A stretch of 64,000 nucleotides of DNA from Marinobacter maroccanus (lineage in GTDB: Bacteria > Pseudomonadota > Gammaproteobacteria > Pseudomonadales > Oleiphilaceae). The translations under genes and the position numbers were made by a program. The notes below the pieces were generated by a model. The model saw only the letters and a program-made list of their open reading frames with translations, was not told the origin of the DNA and ran no database searches. The stretch covers positions 124,001 through 188,000 of the forward strand of contig NZ_PSSX01000001.1 of the NCBI RefSeq assembly GCF_002933275.1. The letters run 5' to 3'. This document shows, piece by piece, positions 45,585 through 56,707 of this stretch. Position 1 is the stretch's first letter. Every line of letters starts with the position of its first letter.

Positions 45585-47206
45585 CCTGTCTGACTCTCCA
45601 GTTCCCTTGCATAGCCCTCAAGAGATTCACTGATTCCGTCAATGTCCCGGGACCGGTTTGCACTTTCCGTAGCCAGATCGTTGATCTCGGTAATACTGCG
45701 GTTGATCTCGTCCACCACTTGGGTCTGTTCCTCGGTGGCCGACGCAACGCTGGTATTCACGTCTGCAATGTTTGCCATGGCCTCAAGAATGGCCTTGAGC
45801 TCAGACTCGGCATCGGTGGCCAGCTTCTCGGTTTCGCTTGCCTCTTTGCTGCCCGTTTCCATCACCGACACGATGTCGGCAACGCCCGCCTGCAACGTTG
45901 TGATCATCGTCTGAATATCTTCCGTCGATTGGCCTGTCCGTTGCGCCAGGGTCCTGACTTCATCGGCGACTACAGCAAATCCCCGTCCCTGCTCGCCGGC
46001 TCGCGCCGCCTCGATGGCGGCATTTAGTGCCAGCAGATTGGTCTGCTCTGCGATGCCTCGTATCACGTCCAGAACGGATGTGATGTTGTCGGAATCGTCA
46101 GATAGCTTGCGGATTACGTCCACTGCTTTTGAAATCTGGGCTGCCAGCCGGTGCACCTGTTCTGAAGAGCTCCGGATAATCCGTGCGCCGTTCTTGCCTT
46201 TCTCTTCGGCCTCACGAGTGATTTCAGCGGCTCTCGAAGCGTTGCCCGCTACCTCTTCGATAGCGCTCTGCATCTGATTGATAGCCGTGGCGACCATGGA
46301 AATGGAATCAGTCTGTCGGGTCACGCCATCGTTGTTATCCTTCGAGGCCCGAGCGAGATCCGTCGCTCCGCCGCCAAGCTCCCGGGTAAGCTGTTGGATG
46401 GAACCGATCATCGATTGCAGGTTTTCAAGAACCAGGTTAAAGCTCTTCGCGAGCATGCCAAGGTCATCGTCAAGCTCTACAGGAATCCGCTGGGTCAGAT
46501 CGCCTTCTCCCTGGGCGATGTTGTCCAGCTGGTCCCGGAGCGCCTTGATTGAGCTGATTATCATCTTCAGAAAAATCGAGAACAGTAGAATGCTGACAAC
46601 AATGGCGACAGCGGTTATCAGAAGTATGGTGATCGAGCTGCTCTGGCCCTCTGCAGAGGCTTCGCCGGCCCGGATCTGTGCCTGGGCATCCGCGTGCGCA
46701 CCAGCGTCATCGAAGTAGTTCCTGAGATTGTTGAAAAGATTGTTGGTTTCACTGGCCGCCAGCGATCGCGCATCTTCCGGATCCCCCGCTGCTGCAAGCT
46801 CAAGAACCCGTTGGGCGGAATTCAGCCATCGCTCGTAGGCGGCATCGAAGCCGCGGGTAACATCAGAAACACCCGTGCCTTCAAGCCTTGCAACGGCCTT
46901 TTTGAAACGATCCAGAGCCTGACCGGCGTTTTCATCGAAACTGGCCAGGTAGTTCTCACCTTTCTCGTTGTTGAACTGGGCATCCACATAGGCCATCTGG
47001 GCCACCAGCGCCTGATAGAGATCCCGGTCACCATTGAGTATTTCGCTGACGGATGGCAGGTAGGTGTCGGCAATGTTGTCAGTATCTGACACGAGGTTAC
47101 GGACAGTGCTGACGGCGAACAGGCCGATAACAACCAGGGCGATCGCCGTGATGGCGAAAGGCAAAGCAACTTTGGCCCGAAGTCCCAGGCGCTTACCAAA
47201 ATCCAT
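45569..47206 (-). CDS. methyl-accepting chemotaxis protein
   Basis: The 545-residue receptor has TM1 ([22 protein letters not shown]), a periplasmic four-helix-bundle-type domain of ~155 residues ([24 protein letters not shown]), TM2 ([20 protein letters not shown]), HAMP ([30 protein letters not shown]) and a signalling hairpin containing [38 protein letters not shown]. It lacks a C-terminal CheR/CheB pentapeptide. On the minus strand GCCAATAAG occurs about 35 bases before the start, one mismatch from the sigma-28 -10; the -35 is poor. The ligand is unknown. Confidence 0.93.
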   Translation of the reverse strand: MDFGKRLGLRAKVALPFAITAIALVVIGLFAVSTVRNLVSDTDNIADTYLPSVSEILNGDRDLYQALVAQMAYVDAQFNNEKGENYLASFDENAGQALDRFKKAVARLEGTGVSDVTRGFDAAYERWLNSAQRVLELAAAGDPEDARSLAASETNNLFNNLRNYFDDAGAHADAQAQIRAGEASAEGQSSSITILLITAVAIVVSILLFSIFLKMIISSIKALRDQLDNIAQGEGDLTQRIPVELDDDLGMLAKSFNLVLENLQSMIGSIQQLTRELGGGATDLARASKDNNDGVTRQTDSISMVATAINQMQSAIEEVAGNASRAAEITREAEEKGKNGARIIRSSSEQVHRLAAQISKAVDVIRKLSDDSDNITSVLDVIRGIAEQTNLLALNAAIEAARAGEQGRGFAVVADEVRTLAQRTGQSTEDIQTMITTLQAGVADIVSVMETGSKEASETEKLATDAESELKAILEAMANIADVNTSVASATEEQTQVVDEINRSITEINDLATESANRSRDIDGISESLEGYARELESQTGRFRV

Positions 47207-47333
47207 GTGTCTCTCCCGCGTTGCCCAGATGGCTTATTGGCAAGCATAGCAGCAGGAAAGGAATTGTCTTGAGAAACAGTAGAGTAATTGCTCCCGGTCA
47301 AATAAGCGGCACCTGTACCGGAAGCGAAGAGCG

Positions 47334-47576
47334 TTAACGGGAGGGATCAGGTGATTCCCGTGGGGTTTCGCAGGATTTGCAGAGGTGTCTCTGGCGCCAG
47401 AACTGCCCAGCGAAGATGACCAGCCAGATCAACAAACCCGCCCAAAGGTAGGGCTCGGGAACCTGGAAGCTACCGCTGATTGCAAACTCCACAAGGAGCA
47501 TCAGTGCCACCGCCAGAACCGCATTTACCATGGCTGTAACCATGGCTTGCCCGCAGGCTTTGATGTTGGGTTTCAT
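47334..47576 (-). CDS. small uncharacterised membrane protein
   Basis: An 80-residue frame from ATG 47576 (MKPNIKACGQ) with two hydrophobic segments (AMVNAVLAVALMLLVEFAI and YLWAGLLIWLVIFAGQF) and a basic tail containing CKSC. I do not recognise a family. A longer frame to 47840 exists, but its first 88 residues are not protein-like and the ATG at 47576 has GCGGAAC upstream. The C-x-x-C near the end could be a metal or redox site. Probably a real small membrane protein, monocistronic. Confidence 0.55.
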   Translation of the reverse strand: MKPNIKACGQAMVTAMVNAVLAVALMLLVEFAISGSFQVPEPYLWAGLLIWLVIFAGQFWRQRHLCKSCETPRESPDPSR

Positions 47577-47854
47577 AGTGTTCCGCTTGTCAGAGAAGTA
47601 AAACGGTCTTCTATTCACTGAGAGGGAGAATACGGCCCACCTTACGGACTCTCCATGCGGGAATTCCGCTATTGGAATCAGTCGTCTGTGGGCCAGATGA
47701 CCGTTTTTGGCCAATAAATCCGCAGGTTGTTGGTGTATCAGCGCCTTGCTCCATATAATGTGCGCTCCTGTTAACCGGTGATCAATCCGGGCGCAGGGAG
47801 TAGGATCACGGACATCATTCCAATCAGGCAATACAGGCAATCAAAGAGGCATCC

Positions 47855-50164
47855 ATGCCAGAGTTTCAGACAACGGATGAAGGCTTCGAGCGGGTTTCGC
47901 TCCGGGATTACACGGAAAAGGCCTATCTCGATTATTCCATGTACGTCATTCTTGACCGGGCACTTCCCAATGTCGGCGATGGCCTGAAACCGGTTCAACG
48001 GCGAATTGTCTATGCCATGTCCGAACTGGGGCTGAAATCCACCTCGAAGTACAAGAAGTCCGCTCGGACCGTGGGCGATGTACTGGGTAAGTTTCATCCT
48101 CACGGTGATAGTGCCTGTTATGAAGCCATGGTGCTGATGGCTCAACCTTTTTCTTATCGCTACCCTCTCGTGGACGGGCAGGGGAACTGGGGCTCGCCGG
48201 ATGATCCCAAGTCCTTCGCCGCCATGCGTTACACCGAATCCCGTCTGGCGCCGTTCGCGGAAGTGCTTCTGGGTGAGTTGGGGCAGGGGACCGTGGACTG
48301 GGTGCCCAATTTCGATGGCACCATGGAAGAACCGTCGGTATTGCCTGCCCGGTTGCCCCATGTGCTGTTGAACGGCACCACCGGTATCGCCGTTGGTATG
48401 GCCACCGATATCCCGCCGCACAACGTGCGGGAGGTGACCGCAGCTTGCATACGCCTGCTGGATCAGCCCGAGGCGACGGTAGAAGAGCTCTGTGAACACA
48501 TCAAGGGCCCGGATTTTCCGACCCAGGCGGAAATCATTACCCCTCGGAAGGACATCCGGCAGATGTACGAAACCGGCCGTGGATCGTTGCGGATGCGCGC
48601 CCGGTGGATCCGGGAGAGCGGCGAGATTGTGGTTACGGACCTCCCGCACCAGGTGTCTGGCAATCGGGTGCTGGAGCAGATCGCCCACCAGATGCAGACC
48701 AAAAAGCTCCCCATGGTGGCCGACCTCCGGGACGAATCCGATCATGAAAACCCGACCCGCCTGGTAATCGTGCCACGCTCCAACCGGGTGGATCTTGATG
48801 GCCTGATGGCGCACCTGTTTGCCAGCACCGATCTTGAGAAAACCTACCGGGTCAACATCAATGTAATCGGTAACGACGGCAGGCCCGGAGTCAAGGGGCT
48901 GCAACAGATCCTCACCGAGTGGCTGACGTTTCGGCGCACCACCGTTATTCGCCGGCTCCAGCACCGTCTGGACAAGGTTCTTGCTCGGCTGCATATCCTG
49001 GAAGGCTTGCTGATCGCTTATCTCAACATTGATGAAGTGATCGAAATCATCCGTACCGAAGACAAGCCCAAGGCCGAGTTGATGGCCCGTTTCGGGTTGT
49101 CCGCCGATCAGGCCGAAGCCATTCTCGAACTGAAGCTGCGCCACCTGGCCAAGCTTGAGGAAATGAAAATCCGGGGCGAACAGGATGAACTGTCGGCCGA
49201 GCGGGATGAGCTTCAGTCAATCCTGGGTTCTGAAGACCGCCTGCGGGAGCTGATCAAGAGCGAGCTACAGGCGGATGCCGAAACCTTTGGCGATGACCGT
49301 CGCTCACCGATTGTTGAGCGCGAGGAGGCCCGGGCATTCAGTGAAGTGGATCTGGTCTCGAACGACCCGGTGACCGTTGTACTGTCTGAAAAAGGCTGGG
49401 TCCGCGCCGCCAAGGGGCATGATATCGAGCCGGAAGGTCTGAGTTATAAAGCCGGCGACCGTTTCTCCCTGGCGGCCCGGGGACGCAATAACCAGCAGGC
49501 GATTTTCCTGGATTCCACCGGGCGCGCCTATTCCTTGATGGCCCACAGTTTTCCGTCTGCCAGAGGTCAGGGCGAGCCGCTGACCGGGCGGATCAATCCA
49601 CCATCTGGTGCCAGCTTTTCAGGCCTGTTGATGGGGGATCCCTCCCGCAAGGCACTGCTGGTTACCGACGGCGGCTACGGGTTTGTTACATCGCTGAATG
49701 ACATGATCAGCAAGAACCGCAACGGCAAGGCGGTGGTCAGTGTTCCCAAGGGGGCGAAGATCATGCCTCCGTTGACTATACCGACCACCGAGAAAACGCT
49801 GTATCTCGGGGCGGTGTCCAACGAGGGCCGGATGCTGGTGTTCCCGCTGAGCGAATTGCCGGAACTGGCTAAGGGTAAGGGCAACAAGATCATCAGCATT
49901 CCTTCTGCCCGGGTTCAGAGCCGTGAAGAGTATGTGGTGGCAGTGGCGGTGTTTGCCGAGGATGACCAGTTGGAGATTCGGGCTGGCAAGCGCAAGATGG
50001 GGCTGCAGTTCAGTGATCTGGAGCACTACCTTGGTGAGCGAGGACGTCGTGGCCACAAGCTGCCCAGAGGGCTGCAGCGGGTTGATGGTATTGACGTGAT
50101 TCCGTCCGCCGCCCGGGCGCAGGAAGAGGCGGGCTCTGACAGCGAGGGTGCCGACAGTGAGTGA
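47855..50164 (+). CDS. parC: DNA topoisomerase IV subunit A
   Basis: ParC cuts and rejoins DNA. The 769-residue protein shows [41 protein letters not shown] N terminus (in part), the quinolone-resistance region [16 protein letters not shown] with Ser86 and Glu90 (equivalent to E. coli Ser80 and Glu84, i.e. the sensitive form), and catalytic Tyr126 in [10 protein letters not shown]. The C-terminal half includes beta-pinwheel repeats ([40 protein letters not shown]). Start: ATG at 47855. It overlaps serB by eight bases at its 3' end, matching the order parC-serB-fimX in P. aeruginosa, apart from intervening genes there. Confidence 0.97.
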   Translation: MPEFQTTDEGFERVSLRDYTEKAYLDYSMYVILDRALPNVGDGLKPVQRRIVYAMSELGLKSTSKYKKSARTVGDVLGKFHPHGDSACYEAMVLMAQPFSYRYPLVDGQGNWGSPDDPKSFAAMRYTESRLAPFAEVLLGELGQGTVDWVPNFDGTMEEPSVLPARLPHVLLNGTTGIAVGMATDIPPHNVREVTAACIRLLDQPEATVEELCEHIKGPDFPTQAEIITPRKDIRQMYETGRGSLRMRARWIRESGEIVVTDLPHQVSGNRVLEQIAHQMQTKKLPMVADLRDESDHENPTRLVIVPRSNRVDLDGLMAHLFASTDLEKTYRVNINVIGNDGRPGVKGLQQILTEWLTFRRTTVIRRLQHRLDKVLARLHILEGLLIAYLNIDEVIEIIRTEDKPKAELMARFGLSADQAEAILELKLRHLAKLEEMKIRGEQDELSAERDELQSILGSEDRLRELIKSELQADAETFGDDRRSPIVEREEARAFSEVDLVSNDPVTVVLSEKGWVRAAKGHDIEPEGLSYKAGDRFSLAARGRNNQQAIFLDSTGRAYSLMAHSFPSARGQGEPLTGRINPPSGASFSGLLMGDPSRKALLVTDGGYGFVTSLNDMISKNRNGKAVVSVPKGAKIMPPLTIPTTEKTLYLGAVSNEGRMLVFPLSELPELAKGKGNKIISIPSARVQSREEYVVAVAVFAEDDQLEIRAGKRKMGLQFSDLEHYLGERGRRGHKLPRGLQRVDGIDVIPSAARAQEEAGSDSEGADSE

Positions 50165-51389
50165 ACTGGTACTGATTAATGTTTCCGGGCGAGACAAGCC
50201 GGGCCTGACGTCGGAAATAACCGGCATCATGGGGCGCTACGATGTGCGCATCCTGGATATTGGCCAGGCGGTCATTCACGATCACCTCACCTGGGGTATC
50301 CTGATTGAGATTCCGGACGAGTCTAAATCCTCGCCCGTCATTCGGGATCTTCTGTTCCGGCTCCATGCCCTGGATCTGCAGGTCCGGTTTGCGCCGATCA
50401 CCGTGGAGGAATACCAGTCCTGGGCCGCGGCCCGGAACCGTGCCTGCTACATCGTGACCCTGCTGGCCCGTGATATCAAAGCCGAGCAGATTGCCCGGGT
50501 TTCCGCCATTACTGCCCGCCACGGCCTGAATATCGATAACATTTCGCGGCTGTCCGCCAGGCCATCGCTGAACGCCGCCGACAACCGGATTGCCTGTGTC
50601 GAGTTTTCGGTGCGGGGCACGCCATCGGATCTTGAGCAGTTGCGCGCGGATTTCCTGCATATTGCAGGCGAAATGAATGTGGATATTGCCTTCCAGGAGG
50701 ACTCCATTTTCCGGCGTAATCGTCGTCTGGTGGTTTTTGACATGGACTCTACGCTGATCGAAGCCGAGGTGATCGACGAGCTGGCCACGGAAGCCGGCGT
50801 GGGCGATCAGGTGGCGGAGATTACCGAACGGGCCATGCAGGGCGAGCTGGATTTCAGTCAGAGTTTCGCCGAACGTCTCGCGCTTCTGAAGGGGCTGGAT
50901 GAGTCGGTGCTTGAAGGCATCGCCTCCCGGCTACGAATGACCGAGGGGGCCGAGCACCTGATTCTCAGTCTGAAGGCGCTGGGTTATCGTACCGCAATCC
51001 TGTCCGGCGGGTTCACCTACTTTGCCCGCCATCTGCAGCGCAAGCTTGGCATTGATTACATCTACGCCAACGAGCTCGAAATTGAGGATGGCAAGGTGAC
51101 CGGCCGGGTGTCCGGGCAGATCGTGGACGGCAAACGGAAAGCGGAGTTGCTGCTGGAGATCGCCGAGAAGGAGCACATCTCAAGGGAGCAGGTGATTGCG
51201 GTCGGTGATGGCGCCAATGACCTTCCCATGCTGAGCCAGGCCGGCCTGGGTGTGGCCTTCCGTGCCAAGCCCCTGGTGAAGGAATCTGCTCGTCACGCCA
51301 TTTCAACCCTTGGGCTGGACGCAATCCTCTATCTGATTGGTTTCCGTCAAAGCGAAACCAACCAGAGTCTGGAGAATGCCGACTTCTGA
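50157..51389 (+). CDS. serB: phosphoserine phosphatase, with two N-terminal ACT-like domains
   Basis: SerB removes phosphate from phosphoserine, the last step of serine synthesis. The HAD core shows the catalytic Asp pair in [19 protein letters not shown], the motif II-bearing SGGFTYF and motif [15 protein letters not shown]. The first ~190 residues form two ACT-like regulatory domains ([36 protein letters not shown]). I chose the GTG at 50157 ([11 protein letters not shown]) because GAGGG lies nine bases upstream; the GTG at 50148 sits directly against that sequence. Overlap with parC suggests coupling. Its 3' end shares a hairpin with fimX. Confidence 0.95.
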   Translation: MSELVLINVSGRDKPGLTSEITGIMGRYDVRILDIGQAVIHDHLTWGILIEIPDESKSSPVIRDLLFRLHALDLQVRFAPITVEEYQSWAAARNRACYIVTLLARDIKAEQIARVSAITARHGLNIDNISRLSARPSLNAADNRIACVEFSVRGTPSDLEQLRADFLHIAGEMNVDIAFQEDSIFRRNRRLVVFDMDSTLIEAEVIDELATEAGVGDQVAEITERAMQGELDFSQSFAERLALLKGLDESVLEGIASRLRMTEGAEHLILSLKALGYRTAILSGGFTYFARHLQRKLGIDYIYANELEIEDGKVTGRVSGQIVDGKRKAELLLEIAEKEHISREQVIAVGDGANDLPMLSQAGLGVAFRAKPLVKESARHAISTLGLDAILYLIGFRQSETNQSLENADF

Positions 51390-51404
51390 GCCGCTCAGGC
51401 TCAG
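51386..51404. terminator. hairpin across serB and fimX stops
   Basis: CTGAGCC/GGCTCAG with a five-base loop covers both convergent stop codons. No T run, so it may be only a weak or Rho-assisted barrier. Confidence 0.5.
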
Positions 51405-53515
51405 TTGTCGCCGAAGTCGTAGTTCATTTCGGGTACCGGTGCCTGCAGGTAGTAGCCCTGAATATAATTCACCCCAGCCTGCCAGAGCGTGGCGAGAACC
51501 CCTGCGTTCTCCACCAGCGGAATGATGGTGAGCTTGCCGTTTGACTGCAGGCTCTTGACCATTTCCTTGACCTGTTCCTTGGCCTCATCGCTCTTCTGGA
51601 TTTCTTCAGTGAAGGAACCATCGATTTTCACGTAGTCGGTATCGATGTGTTTGAGGGTATTGAACGGATTGAGGGCGCAGCCGAACTGGGCGATGGACAC
51701 CTTGCAGTGAAGTTCGTGGACGGCTTTGGTGAAGTCCTTCGCCTGCTTCATGTAATTGTTGGCATCGCCTTCCCGTATCTGGAAGATCAGGGAATCGCCA
51801 GGCAAACGCGCGGCTTTCAGAGCAACGCTCAGCCAGGGCGTGAAGGTTTTGTCCTGAAGGGTTTCGGCCGTCACATTGAGGAACAGGCGCGTATCGTGAC
51901 CCCGGGAACGATGGCTGGACAGCTGTTTGATGGTCTGCAGGATGACCCAGCGGTCGATCTTGATCGCGGTGTCGCTGGGCCCCATCGGCGGCAGGAAGTC
52001 ATAGGGTGAGACTTCCTCGTCATCCTTGTCGAGCATGCGCACGAAGGCCTCGTAATGTTCCTCGCCTTCACCGCGCAGGTTGATGATCGGCTGGAACAGG
52101 AGCCGGAAGCGGTTTTCTTCCAGGGCTTTCTGAATCGCCTCCACTGAATTGCTTTCATCCAGCGTTTCAAAATCTGCCGGGTTATAAACTACCACACCGT
52201 TACCTTGGGCATGGCCTTCGAGCTTGCGGACTTCCGCCGACGCGGTATGAGCCCGGGCCATCAGTTCCTCCGCCTTCGGCGAGTTCTCGGTAATGGCGGC
52301 CACACCGATACTGACGGTCAGTTGGACCGTCCGGCCATTGATGTCGAACAGATGGTCTTCAACTGCTTTGCGGATGCGCTCGGCATGTTCCGCCATGGTG
52401 GTTTCATCACAGGGCTGGCACAGAAGGCTGAAGGCGTCGTCGCTCAGCCGGGCCAGCGCGAGATCTTCGCCCGCCTGTTCTTTGAGCAGGTTGGCCAGAT
52501 CGCCGAGCAGCAGGTCTGCACCGGAAATGCCAACCTGGCCCTTCATGCTCATGAAATTGTCCAGCGCGATGTAGGCAAGGGCGCCTGTCTCATTGCTCTT
52601 GCCAGCATTGGCGATGGCTTCGGCCAGTGCATCCATCAGGTACTGACGGTTAAACAGACCTGTCAAAAGATCTTGGCTGCTGATCTGGCGAAGTTTTTCT
52701 TCAAGTTCTGCATCGCTATGCTCTGGCTGCAACACAATCTGCGTGCAGGACTCGCCGTCATAGGTGGCGGCCGATACTGACATGGTCACGTTCAGTTCGT
52801 GATCGTCACTGCGCCGAGCCGTGCAATTCAAAGTCATGCCGTCTTCACCTTTTTCGGCAAACGACTTCATGAACTCCCTGTACTTCTCCTGACTTTCCGG
52901 CGTAAGGGTGTCCAGGACCGGTACGCAGATAAGATCGTCGATATCGTCGTACCCAAGGAACTCCATGTACGACTGGTTGGCATAGATGTGCATGCCATCA
53001 TTAATATAGGCAATCGCATCCTTGGAGCTTTCGAGAAGCAACTGGCAACGCTGTTCCGCTTCCCGGAGATGGGATTCCAGGACACGACGCCTTCTGCGTT
53101 CGTCAAGGGCCGCCAGCTCACGGTTAACCTTCAGCACAATAAGATCCGTGTGCTCGGACGACACGGTGTCCTGGGCGCCAGCCTTCATTATTCCGACCGT
53201 GCGTTCGCGGCTTTCCTCCTCCGTCAGGAGGATAAAAGGAATGTCCTTGTCCATGCGGCGGATCATGGCGAGGGCATCATCGGCCGAGAATTCCTGGTCC
53301 AGGTCGCGGGCGAGAAGGAGATCCCAGTTACCGGCCTTCAGCGTCTCTTCCAGATCCTCTTCTGAGGTGATTCTGTGGGCTCGGGTGGCCTTACCGGAGT
53401 TACGGAGCAGGCTGACCAGGGATTCGGCATCGTTTTGCGATGGATCAAGAATCAGCAGGTGTACGGTCGCGTTCTTTTTCTGCATTCGAAGGGCGTCTCG
53501 TGATACACGGTTCAT
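51401..53515 (-). CDS. fimX: FimX-like c-di-GMP receptor (REC-PAS-GGDEF-EAL, degenerate)
   Basis: The 704-residue protein has a REC-like domain (VHLLILDPSQNDAESLVSLLRNSG), a PAS domain (AIAYINDGMHIYANQSYMEFLGYD), a GGDEF-like domain with the catalytic motif replaced by RLSDDAF, and an EAL-like domain reading EAFVRM, with AQFGCA in place of DDFGAG. Both enzyme sites are therefore degenerate, as in FimX, which binds c-di-GMP in its EAL domain and controls type IV pilus assembly and twitching. In P. aeruginosa fimX (PA4959) sits next to serB (PA4960), the same arrangement. Start 53515; an ATG at 53485 is possible. Confidence 0.9.
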   Translation of the reverse strand: MNRVSRDALRMQKKNATVHLLILDPSQNDAESLVSLLRNSGKATRAHRITSEEDLEETLKAGNWDLLLARDLDQEFSADDALAMIRRMDKDIPFILLTEEESRERTVGIMKAGAQDTVSSEHTDLIVLKVNRELAALDERRRRRVLESHLREAEQRCQLLLESSKDAIAYINDGMHIYANQSYMEFLGYDDIDDLICVPVLDTLTPESQEKYREFMKSFAEKGEDGMTLNCTARRSDDHELNVTMSVSAATYDGESCTQIVLQPEHSDAELEEKLRQISSQDLLTGLFNRQYLMDALAEAIANAGKSNETGALAYIALDNFMSMKGQVGISGADLLLGDLANLLKEQAGEDLALARLSDDAFSLLCQPCDETTMAEHAERIRKAVEDHLFDINGRTVQLTVSIGVAAITENSPKAEELMARAHTASAEVRKLEGHAQGNGVVVYNPADFETLDESNSVEAIQKALEENRFRLLFQPIINLRGEGEEHYEAFVRMLDKDDEEVSPYDFLPPMGPSDTAIKIDRWVILQTIKQLSSHRSRGHDTRLFLNVTAETLQDKTFTPWLSVALKAARLPGDSLIFQIREGDANNYMKQAKDFTKAVHELHCKVSIAQFGCALNPFNTLKHIDTDYVKIDGSFTEEIQKSDEAKEQVKEMVKSLQSNGKLTIIPLVENAGVLATLWQAGVNYIQGYYLQAPVPEMNYDFGDN

Positions 53516-53593
53516 TCACTAACGCTGAATGATGCAGGGGTTGTGGATCAATAACAACCCTCTGCGGGGTTCCGGTGTCTCAGTTTGGCGACC

Positions 53594-55399
53594 TTACAGA
53601 GATGGCCAAAGCGAGTCGAATTCATCCTCGCTGGCTCCGGATGATGCTGGTGGGGCACCAGCGTTCAGCGTCGCAGCATTCTGCAACTTGAGTTCAAACT
53701 GGCTGATGCTGCCAGTGGAGGAAACCTTTCGAGACAGCTGGCCCTGATCCTCCCGGCCATCATGGAGCAGGGAAATGCGGCTCCCGGACTGGAATGGCAG
53801 TCGAGGTGTGATCAGCGTGGCAGACTGGTTGACCACGCTGATTTCCGGCAACAGCAAGCCGCGCAGGTACTCGCTGCTGTTGCCCACTTTCTGGATCAGG
53901 CGAACGCCACAGGGAGATGCGCTGGGGGCCAGCAGCTCAATGCCGACCTGGGTGCCCTGGTTCTTGATCTGACGAATCCAGCGCACCACGGCAACGCTCC
54001 AGGGGTGGGTGCTTTGCTCCCGAACGCCCAGCACTTCCCCGGCCTGCAATGAGGGGGGTACATTGCTTTCCCAGGCAACGCAGTAGCCGCCGGGGCTGGT
54101 ATTGATTAGCAGCGAATGGTGCGATCTCGGCCGGTTCCTGTCCGTCGATGGCGCCTGTGAGTTGCCGTAGGAACCCTTGAAATTGATGGGTGTGTCAGCG
54201 GCGTGGAGCCGCTCATCACTGGGGCCTGCATCATGGGCGCCCGACCAGGCATCCTGTTTCTGGCGGGAAGACCGCACGAACAGGTTTTCTTCCTCATGGT
54301 GGCCGTTGTCATTGCCATTCACGAATTCGGTAAAGGTTTTTTCGCCGGCAATGAAGTAGTGAGCAGCGGTCAGACCTACGCAGACTTCCAGAGACCCCTG
54401 GCTGGCGATTCGATTGAAGTTTCGCTTGGCGAGAATGCCCAGGGCCTGGCTGAGATGGGTGAGCAGGGTGTCGCTGACCTTTGCCGACACCCTCAGCTCG
54501 TGATCGGTTGCTTTATGCTCCCGGCGGGCGTGAAGCGTTTCGGAGAGCATGGCGGAGAGATCCCGGGTGTCGAAACCGAAGCTCTCATCCCCGGGCTGCT
54601 GCTCGAGCAGGCTGCGGTAAAATGGTGGGTTGTCCCGCTCCATGTTGATGACGAACAGGCTATCGTCACCGATATCCGGGCCACATCGGGTGTGGTCAGT
54701 CCACGATTCGAACAGTTCATAGACATGCAAGAGTTCCGCCTGGCGTAGCTGGTTGGGGCGAGCGCAGCCGAGCAGGAGAATTCGTTTATAGGCGTCGGCG
54801 ACCGAGCTGGTGCGACGATGCTGGAGTGTGTCGTCCTCCACCTGAACCACAGAGAGCTTGTTGCGATGGGCGAAACGGTACAACCGGTGACACTCGAGCC
54901 AGCTTTGGGCAGGGCTGGGGCAATAAAGCTGATGTGATCTCAGAATGGTCGCCGAAAGCTCGGAAATGGCTCGATGCGCTGCAGTGGCAATCTGGCGGCG
55001 ATTTTTGTCCAGGCCACCGTTGTCGATGAACTCCAGAACGCACAGCTTGTAACCACCGGCCAGATGCAATTGAAGTGCCTGGGACAGATTGGCGATTTTC
55101 CGTTGTTTTTCAGGCAGCGCCACGGCCAGACCGAGGTAGTGCCGGGAAAGCTCGTTGCAGACGAAATGAATCTTTTCCCGGATAAGTTCCAGGAACTGCA
55201 TGCGTTGCTGGGGAGCCAGAAAGAGGTGATTCAGCTCGATAATGGCATGGTAGAGCTGCCGTGATACTTCGCCGATATTGGCCATCGGCAACTGGTCGAT
55301 CCAGGCCCGAAACGCCTTGGGCGTCGTGTCACAGAACGACAGGCTGGCCGTTTTCTGTTCGGGAACGCGGAGATCAGGTTTCAGGGTCTTACCTTCCAT
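53594..55399 (-). CDS. large PilZ-domain protein downstream of fimX locus
   Basis: The 601-residue protein is mostly helical, Cys- and His-rich in the N-terminal 340 residues (LYHAIIELNHLFLAPQQRMQFLE, HRLYRFAHRNKL), followed by a low-complexity region and a C-terminal PilZ-like part. The c-di-GMP signature is present: RNRPR (R-x-x-x-R) then INTSPGGYCV (N-x-S-x-x-G). A homologue lies in the same place in P. aeruginosa (PA4958). The large N-terminal domain is not one I can name. Position beside fimX suggests a role in the same c-di-GMP-controlled surface behaviour; that is inference. ATG at 55399. Confidence 0.8.
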   Translation of the reverse strand: MEGKTLKPDLRVPEQKTASLSFCDTTPKAFRAWIDQLPMANIGEVSRQLYHAIIELNHLFLAPQQRMQFLELIREKIHFVCNELSRHYLGLAVALPEKQRKIANLSQALQLHLAGGYKLCVLEFIDNGGLDKNRRQIATAAHRAISELSATILRSHQLYCPSPAQSWLECHRLYRFAHRNKLSVVQVEDDTLQHRRTSSVADAYKRILLLGCARPNQLRQAELLHVYELFESWTDHTRCGPDIGDDSLFVINMERDNPPFYRSLLEQQPGDESFGFDTRDLSAMLSETLHARREHKATDHELRVSAKVSDTLLTHLSQALGILAKRNFNRIASQGSLEVCVGLTAAHYFIAGEKTFTEFVNGNDNGHHEEENLFVRSSRQKQDAWSGAHDAGPSDERLHAADTPINFKGSYGNSQAPSTDRNRPRSHHSLLINTSPGGYCVAWESNVPPSLQAGEVLGVREQSTHPWSVAVVRWIRQIKNQGTQVGIELLAPSASPCGVRLIQKVGNSSEYLRGLLLPEISVVNQSATLITPRLPFQSGSRISLLHDGREDQGQLSRKVSSTGSISQFELKLQNAATLNAGAPPASSGASEDEFDSLWPSL

Positions 55400-55621
55400 G
55401 AATGCATGCCAATGTCTGGACCACAGGTGGTATTCCGGGGTTGGCCCTGGCCGGCTGGCGGTTATTGAATGTCCGCCGGCCTCTCGGGAAAACGCCGTAA
55501 ATACATGTTTTTATCTTCAACGTTACTGGACTTTAAAGTAGCAAACCAGTCGTAAAAAGCGAGAAGATCATGAGTTGACAATCTTTGACAAGTGAATTTG
55601 GGCCGATTTTTGCGAAGCCGG

Positions 55622-56662
55622 TCACGGGAACAGGTTGATCGGGGTCTTGCTTTCCTCGCCTGGCTCCTCTCTCACCAGCTTCGGCACCAGGAACCCCGGC
55701 AAGCGCGACAGCAGTTCGCGGACCAGAGTTCGGGCCTCTTCATCAGGCACATCGTAGTGGTGGGCGCCTGCCACCGGGTCAAATGCGTGCAGGTAGTAGG
55801 GCAGCACGCCTGCTTCAAACAAAGTCTCGCTCAACTCTTCAAGCACCGACGCCCGATCATTTACGCCCCTCAGGATAACGCTCTGGTTGAGCAGCGTTGC
55901 GCCTGTCGCCCGCAGGTACCCCAGGGCGCGACGCGTGGCCGTGTCTATTTCCGCCGGATGATTGATGTGCAACACGATAATGACCTGCAGCGGCGTCGTT
56001 GAAAGCCATTTCAGAAGCTCGTCGCAGACCCTTTGTGGAATAACCACGGGCAGACGTGTGTGCAGGCGCAGGCGGCGAATGTGGGGAATGCCACTGATTG
56101 CGGTTGCCCACTGGGCCAGCAGTCGGTCATTGACAGCCAAGGGGTCGCCGCCGCTGAAAATGACTTCATTGATTTCCGGGCTGGCGCCCAGGGTGTCAAT
56201 CACCCGTTGCCTGTCGTCCGGGCTCAGACGTTGTTCATCATAGGGAAAGTGTCTGCGGAAGCAGTATCGGCAGTTTATCGCACACTGCCCGGTCACCATA
56301 AGCAGGGCGCGGCTGCGGTATTTGCGGATAAGTCCGGTGGTGGCAATGGCGCCTGACTCTTCCAGTGGGTCACTGATAAAACCGGGCGCGTGACCGGTTT
56401 CTTCCGTAAGAGGAAGCACCTGCCTGAGCAGGGGGTCGGTCGGGTTGCCCTTTTCCATGCGCGCAAGAAACGGTTCAGGCACGCGAACCGGAAACAGGCG
56501 GTGACCTTGTCGTGCACCGGACAGCCACAGGTCCTCCGGTAACTCCAGGCGGCGGAGCAGTTCTTCCGGTGACGTCACAGACTCCGACAGCAATTGCTGC
56601 CAGCTGCGGTGGTCATGGTCGGAAAGGTGGGCTTCTATACGGGCGGGGGTTCGCTGTATCAT
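55622..56662 (-). CDS. epmB: EF-P beta-lysylation protein, radical SAM lysine 2,3-aminomutase
   Basis: EpmB converts (S)-alpha-lysine to (R)-beta-lysine for EF-P modification. The 346-residue protein has the radical SAM cluster motif CAINCRYC, the [14 protein letters not shown] segment, and the KamA-type C-terminal [19 protein letters not shown], with PLP-binding region after residue 290. It is shorter than catabolic lysine aminomutases, matching EpmB. It is divergent from efp across a 45-base gap, with epmA downstream of efp, so all three known lysylation genes are together except EpmC. Confidence 0.94.
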   Translation of the reverse strand: MIQRTPARIEAHLSDHDHRSWQQLLSESVTSPEELLRRLELPEDLWLSGARQGHRLFPVRVPEPFLARMEKGNPTDPLLRQVLPLTEETGHAPGFISDPLEESGAIATTGLIRKYRSRALLMVTGQCAINCRYCFRRHFPYDEQRLSPDDRQRVIDTLGASPEINEVIFSGGDPLAVNDRLLAQWATAISGIPHIRRLRLHTRLPVVIPQRVCDELLKWLSTTPLQVIIVLHINHPAEIDTATRRALGYLRATGATLLNQSVILRGVNDRASVLEELSETLFEAGVLPYYLHAFDPVAGAHHYDVPDEEARTLVRELLSRLPGFLVPKLVREEPGEESKTPINLFP

Positions 56663-56707
56663 ATCGCCCTTCGAATTCTAAACAGCATTTTGTCAGGTGG
56701 ACATTTC

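Noticed and set aside
47577..47840. N-terminal extension of the small membrane protein
   Set aside because: Composition is not protein-like and a ribosome binding site is present at the internal ATG.
51389..51404. Strong intrinsic terminator at the serB/fimX stops
   Set aside because: A hairpin is present but lacks a T run on either strand; it is listed with low confidence only.
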